Positions 11,680 through 21,136 of a DNA stretch of 64,000 bases are shown piece by piece; within the stretch, counting starts at the first letter, position 1, and every line of letters begins with the position of its first letter. Origin of the DNA: Podarcis raffonei (taxonomy: Eukaryota > Chordata > Lepidosauria > Squamata > Lacertidae). Below the pieces are notes generated by a model, which saw only the letters and a list, made by a program, of their open reading frames with translations, was not told the DNA's origin and ran no database searches. Made by a program: the position numbers and the translations under genes. Location: the NCBI RefSeq assembly GCF_027172205.1, contig NC_070614.1, forward strand, positions 43,329,001-43,393,000. Reading direction: 5' to 3'.

Positions 11680-11945
11680 TTGCACAAAGCTTATGCAGAA
11701 GTTAGATTGAGCATTTTTTCTGATTTGTTGTGGAGCAGTTATATAACCACAAGCAATCTAACTTCATTTGTCTTAATTTTCTTGTGGGGCTTTCATGCAT
11801 CTTCATGTTAATCATTGGTTCACCCCATACTTTTGAATGCAATTCCACACCACTTTCCAAACTGCAAACAGTCCGATTCTTTTTTTAAACTGGGTTTGTT
11901 GCGCTAGGACGACAGAGCCCTTAAGTCAACTTTAGTTGTGCAAAC
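11680..11945 (+). repeat. dispersed repeat, copy 1
   Basis: Shares order and sequence with 13130-13365: 'acaaagcttatgcagaagtt', 'ctgatttgttgtgg', 'ccatacttttgaatgcaatt', 'cactttccaaactgcaaa', 'gggtttgttgcg', 'gacagagccctt'. A reversed copy lies at about 29205-29530. Non-coding, probably an old DNA element. Confidence 0.6.
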
Positions 11946-12289
11946 TTAAAGTTCTGTTTTGTGTTTGTCAAAATGCTGACATTTTGGAAGTGTCATTTGT
12001 TTGGAGTGTGCAAAACAGACCTAAGCAATAACAATGGGGAGGGAGGAAGGAAGTATTCCTCTACTCAACTCTAGTAAGTATCATGTTTGCTATGAAGATC
12101 CTGGTTTCCTGCAGCAATGGTGTAAAAGGTGGGCACATCTTAAACATGGAAGAAGAAGGCAAGGCAGAAAGAATATGATCTATTCTAGAAATGAATAGCA
12201 CAAAAAACTGCTTTGACCTAATGGTTTAGTGTAAATTAATGCTTTGATACAGCCTCCTTGCTTCCTTAAAGGCTGACAGCTGAGGAGTT

Positions 12290-13105
12290 TTAGTGCATCT
12301 CTATCAAAAGATTTGCTTGACATCCCGACCAAAGAACAATGGCAAAATAATTTGATAGAATACGCAGAGCTAGCATACATGACAGTGAAAATAAGAAATA
12401 AAGATGAAACTCTGATAAAGGATGAGTGGAAATACTTGGGAGAATATTTAAAAGATATAATATTTAAATTAACTTACGAGTAGGAATAACAGTAAGAGCA
12501 GCAGTGACCAACAATAAAGGCTATTTATAGGATAAAATGGGACATGGGTGGCGCTGTGGTTTAAACCACTGTACCGCTTGGACTTGCCAATCGGAAGGTC
12601 GGCAGTTCGAACCCCGTGACGGGGTGAGCTCCCATTGTTCAGTCCCAGCTCCTGCCAACCTAGCAGTTCGAAAGCATGTCAAAATGCAATTAGATAAATA
12701 GGTACCACACTCCAGCGGAAAGGTAAATGGCATTTCCATGCGCTGCTCTGGTTTCGCCAGAAGCGGCTTAGTCATGCTGGCCACATAACCCAGAAAAACT
12801 GCCTGCGGAAGCAGACAAATGCCGGCTCCCTTGGTCTGTAAAGCGAGATGAGCACCGCAACCCCAGAGTCGTTTGTGACTGGACTTAACTGCCAGGGGTC
12901 CCTTTACCTTTACCTATAGAATAAAATAGGATGGAAGAAAAGGATATGAAGCAAAATAAAGTTTGATTAGAATGCCATGGGGGGTGGACTGGGAAGTCCT
13001 GAGAAAAGAGGGGTCTTGTTTAGTTTTGTTTTGGAAAATGCATGATGTATATTCAAAGTCTTAGAAATGTATAAAATAAATAAGGAATCAATTCCAAAAA
13101 AGACT
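12290..13105 (+). mobile_element. L1 LINE 3' end, split by a Sauria SINE
   Basis: Before the SINE the frame reads EQWQNNLIEYAELAYMTVKI and DEWKYLGEYLKDI, matching the ORF2 C-terminus of the L1 copies at 21 kb and 50 kb (EEWQMQLMDYMEIAELTGRI ... KFKDYLQKY). After the SINE an L1-like 3' UTR runs to 'gtataaaataaataaggaat'. The 5' boundary is uncertain. Confidence 0.75.
12541..12914 (+). mobile_element. Sauria-type SINE
   Basis: The tRNA-like head is 'gggtggcgctgtggtttaaa' with a B-box-like 'gcagttcgaaccccgtg'. The body has 'cctagcagttcgaaagcatg' and 'ttcgccagaagcggcttagt'. The tail is 'gggtccctttacctttacc', which this family shares with BovB. Near-identical flanks (tataggataaaatgg / tatagaataaaatagg) look like the target duplication in the host L1. 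Confidence 0.92.
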
Positions 13106-13129
13106 TGCTTGTCTGAAATTCAGTTTATT

Positions 13130-13365
13130 GAACATTCACCCTGATTGGTTTCTACAAAGCTTATGCAGAGGTTAGACTACATCCGGTCTTGATTGAGTAT
13201 TCATTCTGATTTGCTTATGGGGTGTCCTCCCTTAATTATTTGTTCATCCCACACTTTTCATGCGTTTCCATTTCACTTTCCAAATTGCAAAAAGTCTGTT
13301 GTTCGAAATGGATTTGTTGTGCAAGGGCAACAGAGCCCTTTATTCCACTTCAACTGCACAGACCT
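13130..13365 (+). repeat. dispersed repeat, copy 2
   Basis: Direct-orientation partner of 11680-11945, better preserved at its 5' end ('attgaacattcaccctgatt'). That start is also found reversed near 29500. Confidence 0.6.
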
Positions 13366-13639
13366 AAACTTCCAGTATGCACTTGAATCCATCCCTTAAA
13401 ATACTAACAGTCCACTCATATCGTAACCTTCTCATGTTAGTTTTACATACAAAGAGACAAGCAGAACACAGTGCATACAAGTGCAGAGAACCAAGCGGGC
13501 AGCTCAGACTGCATCAGGCATTCAGAGAGCGGCTAGGGCAGCCCATCACTAAATTTGCACCACACTTTAGCAAGCTATCCCTAAACTCCTAACCCACACT
13601 CCCTTTCTCTGTCTTTATCCCTGTTTCTTCAACACTGCT

Positions 13640-14030
13640 AAAGAAAAAAGAAACCTCACACACTATACATTTTCCCCCTCTTCAACCAAACTGTTTAGCA
13701 TTTCATCCGTAGATATGGAGGAATCTGTTAATTTTGGTTTCTCATTTTTCCAATTACAAATTCTGTTCTCCATATTTCCGCAGCAATTCACACATTTAAA
13801 AAAAAAATCCTCATGAAGATTTGTCAGCTTTTCAGTGCAAATTTCTCCTAATAAACACATTTTTTGCATGTAGTTTTGAAGAAACATACACATTTTGGAA
13901 GGAATTTTCCCCAATATAATGCATTTTGGTATATTTCCCACAGAGATAATCAGCTGACCATTCTGAACCACCAACCTGAGAAATGGTTGGCCGAAAGTCA
14001 TAGTGTTTCGAAAAAGTTAAGCTGCCACTC
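13640..14030. repeat. AT-rich dispersed repeat with periodic 'atgcatttt' motif
   Basis: Recurring words such as 'aatataatgcattttggta', 'tttctcctaataaacacatt' and 'cattttggaaggaattttcc' appear here and again at about 19620-19812 + 26494-26900, 40215-40560 and 42100-42345. A minus-strand open frame of 112 codons inside is an artefact of this composition. Confidence 0.5.
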
Positions 14031-14034
14031 TGGG

Positions 14035-14206
14035 CAGCTTCCAACATAATAAAAACACAGCAAAGCATCAAACATTAAAAACTTTCCTATACAGGGCTTC
14101 CTTCCAATGTCTTCAGAAAGTTGTGTAGTTCTTTATCTCCTTGACATCTGTTGGAAGGGCATTCCACAGGGAGGGTGCCACTGCCAAGAAGGCCCTCTGC
14201 CTTCTT
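14035..14206 (-). mobile_element. LINE 3' end ('ATT-tail' family), reversed
   Basis: Read in reverse it gives 'ggcagagggccttcttggca', 'cctgtggaatgcccttccaa' and 'cagatgtcaaggagataaag', then 'gaagctgcccagagtgg'. This is the LINE C-terminus and tail also present at 31095, 52240 and 58330. It ends about 55 bases before the splice acceptor of the next receptor. Confidence 0.8.
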
Positions 14207-14274
14207 TTTGCTCATATTTACTCCTTGTATTCCCCCCATCCCAACTCTTGGTTGCAGCAGGTGGAAGCCGCAAT

Positions 14275-15219
14275 ATGGAACATGGGAACCAGTCCATGGT
14301 GACAGAGTTTGTGCTGCTGGGACTCTCACAGGCACGAGAGGCACAGCTCTTCCTCTTCTTCCTCTTCCTTCTATTCTACTCTCTGATCCTGCCCGGAAAT
14401 ATCCTTATCATTGTGACTATCCAGAGTGACCCACGACTGAGCTCCCCCATGTATTTCTTCTTAGCCAACCTGGCATTCCTGGATATCTGCTACTGTTCCG
14501 TCACCCCTCCCAAGATGCTCTCTGACTTCTTCTACAACAGCAACACAATCTCCTACAGGGGCTGCATGGCCCAGCTCTTCTTTCTCCACAGGCTGGGGGG
14601 AACCGAGGTCTTCCTCCTCCTCGGCATGGCCATCGACCGCTATGTGGCCATTTGCCACCCTTTGCATTATGCCAGCCTGGTGAGCATTCCGATCTGTGGG
14701 GCCATGGTAGTGGTATTCTGGTGCTTAGGGTTCGTTCACTCCATCATCCAGGTGGCTCTCATCATCCCACTCCCCTTCTGTGGCCCCAACAAGCTGGACA
14801 ATTTCTTCTGCGACATCACCCAGATTGTCAAACTGGCTTGCACCAACACCTATGATTTGGAGTTCTTTATGTTCATCAACAGTGGCCTTTCAGCTCTCAT
14901 CAGTTTCACCCTCCTCATCATCTCCTACGTGATCCTGCTCTTCAAGGTGAGGATGGGCTCCACCGAAGGGAAGAGCAAAGCTGCATCCACCTGCATCACC
15001 CACATCATCATCGTGGTTGTCATGTTTGGCCCTGCCATCTTCATGTACTGCCGCCCATTCCAGGACTCCCCTCTGGACAAGCTGGTTGCTATTTTCCACA
15101 GCACGGTCTTTCCCTTGCTGAACCCCATGATCTACACACTGAGGAACAAGGAAATCAAGCATGCCATGTGGAGGTTGTTGGGCAAACGTTTGCCTGCGGA
15201 TTGGCCAGGATCAGTATAA
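14275..15219 (+). CDS. olfactory receptor, class II, family 4-like
   Basis: A 314-residue odorant receptor of the olfactory cilium membrane, with an uninterrupted frame. Seen: glycosylation site NQS at residue 5; MVTEFVLLGLSQAREAQLFL entering TM1; GNILIIVTI; PMYFFLANLAFLDICYCSVT in TM2; MAIDRYVAICHPLHYASL after TM3; FCGPNKLDNFFCDITQIVKL in the second outer loop; KSKAASTCITHIII into TM6; and PLLNPMIYTLRNKEIKHAM in TM7. The frame stays open upstream of ATG 14275, but an acceptor with a pyrimidine tract ('ccaactcttggttgcagcag') ends at about 14260, so the upstream codons are intron and a reversed LINE tail. Closest window paralogue: 27862-28791. Wording of TM1 and TM7 resembles mammalian OR4N/OR4M; that placement is from memory. 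Confidence 0.95.
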   Translation: MEHGNQSMVTEFVLLGLSQAREAQLFLFFLFLLFYSLILPGNILIIVTIQSDPRLSSPMYFFLANLAFLDICYCSVTPPKMLSDFFYNSNTISYRGCMAQLFFLHRLGGTEVFLLLGMAIDRYVAICHPLHYASLVSIPICGAMVVVFWCLGFVHSIIQVALIIPLPFCGPNKLDNFFCDITQIVKLACTNTYDLEFFMFINSGLSALISFTLLIISYVILLFKVRMGSTEGKSKAASTCITHIIIVVVMFGPAIFMYCRPFQDSPLDKLVAIFHSTVFPLLNPMIYTLRNKEIKHAMWRLLGKRLPADWPGSV

Positions 15220-15887
15220 ATTCCAGGAGGATTCTGGGAGCCTGGCCTTGTGCTCTTGCCAGGTGCACAGAGCAATGGTTCTGTTCCCCAACTCAAGCAA
15301 CTAACTTGAGCATCACAAACTCCAGTCTGGGATTCAGCTTGGCCACCAACAGCCCCAGCATAGCCATGACAGGTTCTCAGGGTGAAGACTTATCAACAGT
15401 GGAGGCCAACCTCAGTCTGCTGTCAGCCATCCCCCACTTGTTCACTTGCAACCAGCCTACAGGGACTGACCCTTCCTAGAAGCTTCCTCCTCCTTAGTCT
15501 CAGTGTTGCCCTTGTAGATCACAACAAGGATGAGGATGGGGGTAAAACTAGAATTAGTTGGCTCTGCCTCAGCCAATCATTGCCTCTGAGTCAACATACC
15601 CTTAGCCTCCCTGCCTACCAGTTCCAGTGAGCACTAGCGGCCACTGCTTACAAAGTCCTATCCTTAAATTGGAGATACTTGAACTGTGGACGTCAAAGAC
15701 TTGAAATAGCACCATGGCTGCTGGTGGTGGTGGTCAAGGGCCATTTTTACCAGCTGATCCAAGGAGAAGTCTTCCTCTCTTTTCTGAACCTACCCAGCCT
15801 CATTTTCTTTACCACATTGCAAATGCTGAGCATCATGACGCATTCAAATGCTGCAGCTGATGTTGGGTATGGTGGCAGACAAGGAAT
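15220..15887. other. intergenic, nothing recognised
   Basis: Receptor 3' flank. Open frames of 80-110 codons have no motif and end in repeats. Confidence 0.4.
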
Positions 15888-16112
15888 GGAAATTCATTTT
15901 ATTTATTTTTTAATTGAATTTGTATCTCACCTCTCCTCCAAGGAGCTCAGTGTTGCATATGTGGCTCTCTCCTTCCTTGCTTTATCCTCACAACGACCCT
16001 GTGAGGTAGCTTAGGCTGAGAGGCTGTGTGCTTCATGGCTGAGTGGGGATTTGAACCCTAGTCTGCCAGGTCCTGGTCTGATACTCTAACCAGTATAGCA
16101 CACTGGCATAAT
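15888..16112 (-). mobile_element. SINE with tRNA-like head, reversed
   Basis: The reverse strand starts with a tRNA-like 'ggttagagtatcagaccagg' and 'ctagggttcaaatccccact', then 'agccatgaagcacacagcct' and 'aagctacctcacagggtcgt', ending in a body with 'ctccttggaggagaggtga'. A degraded related copy is at 49120-49265. Confidence 0.6.
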
Positions 16113-16176
16113 AAGGGAACGTTCACACCAGTAGCTCACACCAGACTCCTCATTATTGTGTGGCTTTTGCCTTATA

Positions 16177-17045
16177 CAGGTGAAACTCGGAAAATTAGAA
16201 TATTGTGGAAAAGTTCATTTATTTCAGTAATTCAACTATACAAGATAGACTCATGACATGCAAAGTGAGATATGTCAAGCCTTTATTTTTTATAATTGTG
16301 ATGTTTATGGCATACAGCTGATGAAAACCCCAAATTAACAATCTCAGAAAATTAGAATATTAAATGAAATCAGCAAAACAGGGACTGCAAATAGAGCAAT
16401 ATTGGACCTCTGAGAAGTAGAAGCATGCACATGTACTCAGTACTTGGTTTGGGCCCCTTTTGCATCAATTACTGCCTCAATGCGGCGTGGCATGGATGCT
16501 ATCAGCCTGTGGCACTGCTGAGGTGTTATGGAAGACCAGGCAGCCTTCACCTCTTCTATATTGCTCGGTCTCATGTCTCTCATCTTTCTCTTGGCAATGC
16601 CCCATAGATTCTCTATGGGGTTCAGGTCAGGCGAGTTTGCTGGCCAATCAAGCACAGTAATCCCATGGGCATTGAACCAGGTTTTGGTACTTTTAGCAGT
16701 GTGGGCATGTGACAAAGTCCTACTGGAAAATGAAATCAGCATCCCCATAAAGCTCGTCTGCGGAAGGAAGCATGAAGTGCTCCAAAATCTCTTGGTAGAC
16801 GGCTGTGTTAACCCTGGACTTAATGAAGCACAGTGGACCAACACCAGCTGATGACATGGCTCCCCAAATCTCTTTTCTGATGAGAGCAGCTTTTGCATCT
16901 CATTTGGAAACCAAGGACCCAGAGTCTGGAGGAAGAATGGGGAGGCACACAATGCCAGATGCTTGAAGTCCAATGTGAAGTTTCCACAGTCTGTGTTGAT
17001 TTGGGGAGCCATGTCATCAGCTGGTGTTGGTCCACTGTGCTTCAT
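16177..17045 (-). mobile_element. Tc1-type DNA transposon, truncated and folded back
   Basis: The left end is TA + caggtgaaactcggaaaa, with a second 'cagaaaattagaatatt' at about 16347, an IR/DR-type end. The minus strand encodes the transposase C-terminus (VLDWPANSPDLNPIENLWGI, ITPQQCHRLIASMPRRIEAV, DAKGAQTKY), so the last catalytic acid region is present. From 16871 rightward the coding sense switches to the + strand (SSFCISFGNQGPRVWRK, GEAHNARCLKSNVKFPQSV). The shared WGAMSSAGVGPLCF segment occurs in both orientations as a perfect 48-bp inverted repeat (16823-16870 and 16998-17045). The N-terminal DNA-binding part and right end are missing; several frame breaks. Inactive. Confidence 0.88.
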
Positions 17046-18380
17046 CTCGAGCGCACATTTCCGACAAAGCCTTTATGGAAGGTAGCCAGCCACCATAGTA
17101 TTAGGGGAAGGGAGTGTGCTTTCCTGAGCCCTTTTCCCTGGAAATTCAAGGGGAAAGCAGCAGGGGCTGATACTGTTGCTAGCTCTACTCTCCACCTTTA
17201 TTAGGAAAAGTATTAAGCTAACATAGCTCAGCACCTAAGTTTGATATTAGTATATGTCTATCCCTGTTCTCTGTATTTTAGTTTGTTCATTCTCAAAGTG
17301 GTTATAGTCTCTATGTTCTCTATATTCTCTCTTTTCTTGGTTCTCTATTCTCTAATCATGATAGCATAAACCTTTGCAGACTAGAGTCTATCAGATGCAT
17401 GAACAGTTATGTTGCCTTATATGATATGCATTGGGTGGGGCAGGTGTCCATTAGTTCAACAGCCTGAATCGAGATAATGGGTGTAGCTATATATGTATCA
17501 AAATCTCCCACTATAGGTATTAATTAGCTACCAATGCCAGGATTTGGGGGTTGGTATCAATACTACTTTGTGGATGGTCACTCTTCATGATTGCACATAC
17601 ATTTAAGTTTGCAACAGTCTTTGTTTCAAGTACACAATCTGTATTTCATTTGCCCACACAATTCCACCACATGCATGCACACAAACACACACACACACAC
17701 ACCACTAGGGCAGTGCACCAGATTCAGCCAAATCCTGATTTGGCCAATTTGGGCTGATTTGTGCCCTGTCTGGATCCAGTTGAAGCAAATTACAAATCAC
17801 TAGAGAGAAGATCAGGTTGCCTCAAATCAATTTGCAATGATTTGTGCTGATTTGAACAGTCTCTCAGAAAGCCAGACAGATCATCTCCAAACTGTTGCAA
17901 TTATTAATTACAACACCATATATGTTTTGATAATTTTACCAGGCCTACTGCTTTTTGAAATCCATTTTTATTGCTGTTTTTAAGGAATATTTTATATCAT
18001 TGTATGTAAGCTACTTAGGAATTTGTAGTTTTTTTTAATTTTTGATGAAGTGGAGTATAATTCTTGCTAAGCAAATAAAATAAACAAATGCTGCTTCACT
18101 GAGCCCAAAGCTTTCTCTTTAAACCTCCTTAACAATATTCAGATGAAAATCCTAGTGTGACTATCAGCTGATTGACTAATTCAACCCAATTGCTATCACA
18201 AATCCTAGAGGACCTTCCAGACTGGTGTTTTATTGCAGGTGCATTCTGCAACATATTCTTGACACTATAACAATGCATTGGTTGACTTATTTTGCTTCAC
18301 TAGCTGCTCTGTGATGCTTCTCCAGTGCTACCACATTATTGCTGTTCAGAGGCGCTATAGTGCAGCAAGGGAGGGGGGGA
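17046..18380. other. intergenic, mostly unassigned
   Basis: A short (CA)n run lies at 17684-17702. Near 17980-18085 'gtaagctacttaggaatttg' and 'gcaaataaaataaac' resemble a LINE 3' tail. Otherwise nothing recognised. Confidence 0.4.
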
Positions 18381-18673
18381 CAGGGCCGTCTTACCCATAG
18401 GTGCTAGGGGTGCAGGGCACCCAGGTGCCGGGCTCTTAGGGGCGCCAGTCTCTCAGCCTGGCACCCAAGAGTGAGCCCAGGGAAGAGGCCGCCTGTTGGT
18501 TGGAGCGCCGTGGTGCGCTCTTCTGCTCTGCACCACCAGTTCAGGGGGGACCGAGCCAGCGAGACGCTGAGGCGGCTGGCCGGCTCCGCCCTCCTGCGCG
18601 CCTGGAACTGGGCAACGGGGGGGCACCAGGTGGATCTTTGCACCCCGGCGCCACTTATCCTTAAGACAGCCCG
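18381..18673 (+). mobile_element. hAT-type non-autonomous element with GC-rich interior
   Basis: It starts cagggccgtcttaccc and ends ttaagacagcccgg, near-complementary termini. G-rich flanks on both sides make the 8-bp duplication hard to read. The interior (about 18480-18620) is strongly GC-rich against an AT-rich surround. Open frames on both strands there are compositional. Confidence 0.65.
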
Positions 18674-18699
18674 GGGGGGCACTATAATTTTAAGCTGAG

Positions 18700-18848
18700 G
18701 GGAAAGCTGAGTTGGTTAGAGTATGATACTGATAATGCCAAGATTGCAGGTTTAATCCCTGTACAGGCCGGCTGCATATTCCTCCATTACAAAGGGTTTG
18801 GACTATATATCCTCAGGATTCCTTCCAACTCTACAGTTCTGTCATTCC
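18700..18848 (+). mobile_element. SINE: tRNA-Ile-like head with CR1-like tail
   Basis: The head reads 'ctgagttggttagagtatga', 'tgataatgccaagattgcag' and 'gtttaatccctgtacaggcc', fitting tRNA-Ile(AAT) order with A and B boxes. The tail 'ggattccttccaactctaca' 'gttctgtcattc' is the CR1 3' terminus. A second copy is at 36343-36478. Confidence 0.75.
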
Positions 18849-19612
18849 AAGCTATTTATTCATGTGCAGAACATTTGTGGTGCAAGAAGTTACACGATTT
18901 CAGCATGGAAGTTTCAGGATATGCACTGAATGGAAGCAAAGCGCTATGTTAGCCCCAAAACGTTTGCAAGCACTGACAACATTGAAAGCAGAGTCATGTA
19001 TGATCGACCCAATTGCATCATGGGCACAAATCACCATGAACACACAATAATAAAGATGGGGGGGGCCTAATTGGTACTAACTTTTAGATTTATGGCTATT
19101 TCCATAGGATCACTTAATTCAGGACACAGGGGTGGTCAAATAGCACCTCGTTCATGAGCAACTTCGACAGCCTTGTATGACTATTCCCATAAGAGCTGAC
19201 TCAAGGAGGTGAGCCAAACTTCATACCATGGGAAGAGAAAAACCTAATTGTAATCTTGAGTCATTTCCTATCTCCCTTCCCAAGGGGGTGCTGCCATCTC
19301 TTGCAAAGGCAGCCACAAACTTGTTTGTTTGTTTCTTTTAACAAGGTCCCTGAGTTCTGATCTGGGCTTCCCTTCAGGGCTAGCCATTGAGATGGTCTAT
19401 TCTCCCATATAGGGGTTTCTCAGTTATGGAGTGCTGTCACTGACTGAGGTCTCTCTTTTCCCATCAAGGCACTGAATGGTAAGTCAGGAAGGCTGTCTTC
19501 CAGCCTACCCACATTCACTCTTCATATTTTGTGGCTGTTGTTGTTCTTTTAATGATTCCTGCCAAAGTCCACCAGAATATGGATGGATGACTCTATCAGT
19601 TTCCATTGCTTT
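18849..19612. other. intergenic, nothing recognised
   Basis: AT-rich spacer without clear repeats or coding motifs. Confidence 0.35.
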
Positions 19613-19991
19613 CCACTTCTCATTTTTCTAAACTAGAGCTCTGTTCTACACATTTCTGCATTGGTCTGTGATTTATTCATTTGCTTCAATCCAGGAAATT
19701 CTTCAGCATTTTAATGTGCATTTCTCCTAATATGCACCTGTTGGTATGAACATTGCCTAATACACAGATATTTGCAAAGCAATTTCCCCTATTAGAGTGC
19801 ATTTCTGTACATCAGTGGTTCCCAATGAGTTAATTACTGAGGACCCCCTGTTTTTCAAAAGCCAAGCCATGGACCCCCCTACTTTTGAAATTTTTGATAA
19901 ATCTATGGTAGTTACCTCTGCAAAGCAATTTTTTGAACAAAATGTGGGGTAGCCCCAAATAAGCAAAGGATTTTCGGTATACCAAAAAACA

Positions 19992-20530
19992 GTCTAGAGC
20001 TGAGCGATATCTGGTTTCCAACATTGTGATATATCAGCAGCTAAACATCGCAATATTCTGATATATCACAATGTCTGAAATTGGAGATCGGGGGTGAGGG
20101 AAGGAGCAGCCGCAGAGACTGGAGGGAGGGCGGGAGAAGAGGAAGCAAAGTCAACTCCATCACATGGTTTGAGTGGGAGAGGGTGAGGATGGAGGGTGTT
20201 TCAAGCTGCCATCAGTGGGGCAGCCAGCAAAGATTCATGCCCACTGTGGCTGCTGCTGCTTTCCTGCTGACTGAGAAAAGCTGCTCCACTTCAGTGCCAG
20301 GGGAAGGGAGTGCCATGCTGCCTTGAAGTGAGGGCAATCAGCTTCCTTCTTCTCAGTCAGCGTGAGGGGAAGGCAGCACCTCGTAATCAGCTGCCCTGGT
20401 CTCCCTCGCATGAATATCGCTGCATATTGCTGGATCAAAACCGTTATGGCAGTGTGATTTCAAAACCAGTTTCAACCAATATATTGAAAAATCACACAGT
20501 GCTACAACAGACCATAAAATCTGGGATGTT
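19992..20530 (+). mobile_element. probable second hAT-like element inside the outer one
   Basis: 'gagctgagcgatatctggtt' followed by 'gtgatatatcagcagc' and 'ctgatatatcacaatg' resembles a vertebrate hAT terminus of the 'gctgggcgatat' type. The interior is GC-rich (about 20080-20340). The right end is degraded and its boundary is a guess. Confidence 0.4.
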
Positions 20531-21136
20531 ACCATGCAAAAATGCCAAATACGGTGGTACCTTGGTTGTCATACGCTTCAGAAGCTGAACGATTCGGCTT
20601 TCAAATGCCAACACCCAGGAAGTAAATGCTTCTGTTTTCAAATGCACCTCAGAAGCCAAACCACTTCTGGGGCATTTTTCTCAATTTTCTCAATGGGAAT
20701 TGTCGACTGCCCTCGGTTGTTGAACGTTTCAAAAGTCAAACGGTCTTCCGGAATGGATTATTTTCTTTTTTTTTTTTTTTATAATATTTTTTATTACGTT
20801 TCTTTCCAAATTTTATACATTACAAACAAATAAGGAGTTTACAAGAAACCATTTTTTTTTTTTTTAACAAAAATCCCAACTTGGACTTCCCCACCCCTTC
20901 CGATTCTGCGTTCTTTATATTAACAATGTCAGCAATTTGTTACCTTATGTCATACCTTATTGTAACTTTTACATGTTATGTATCTATATTCAATGTATTA
21001 TGTCACAATTTTTATACCTTTAAAATAAACGTAACATGTTCAATTTCATATTATCTCCTTTTCTCTTTTATCACTTAGTTTACTATTTACTTAATCATAA
21101 TTGCTAAAGCGTATCATTTCCAAATCATGCACCGTC

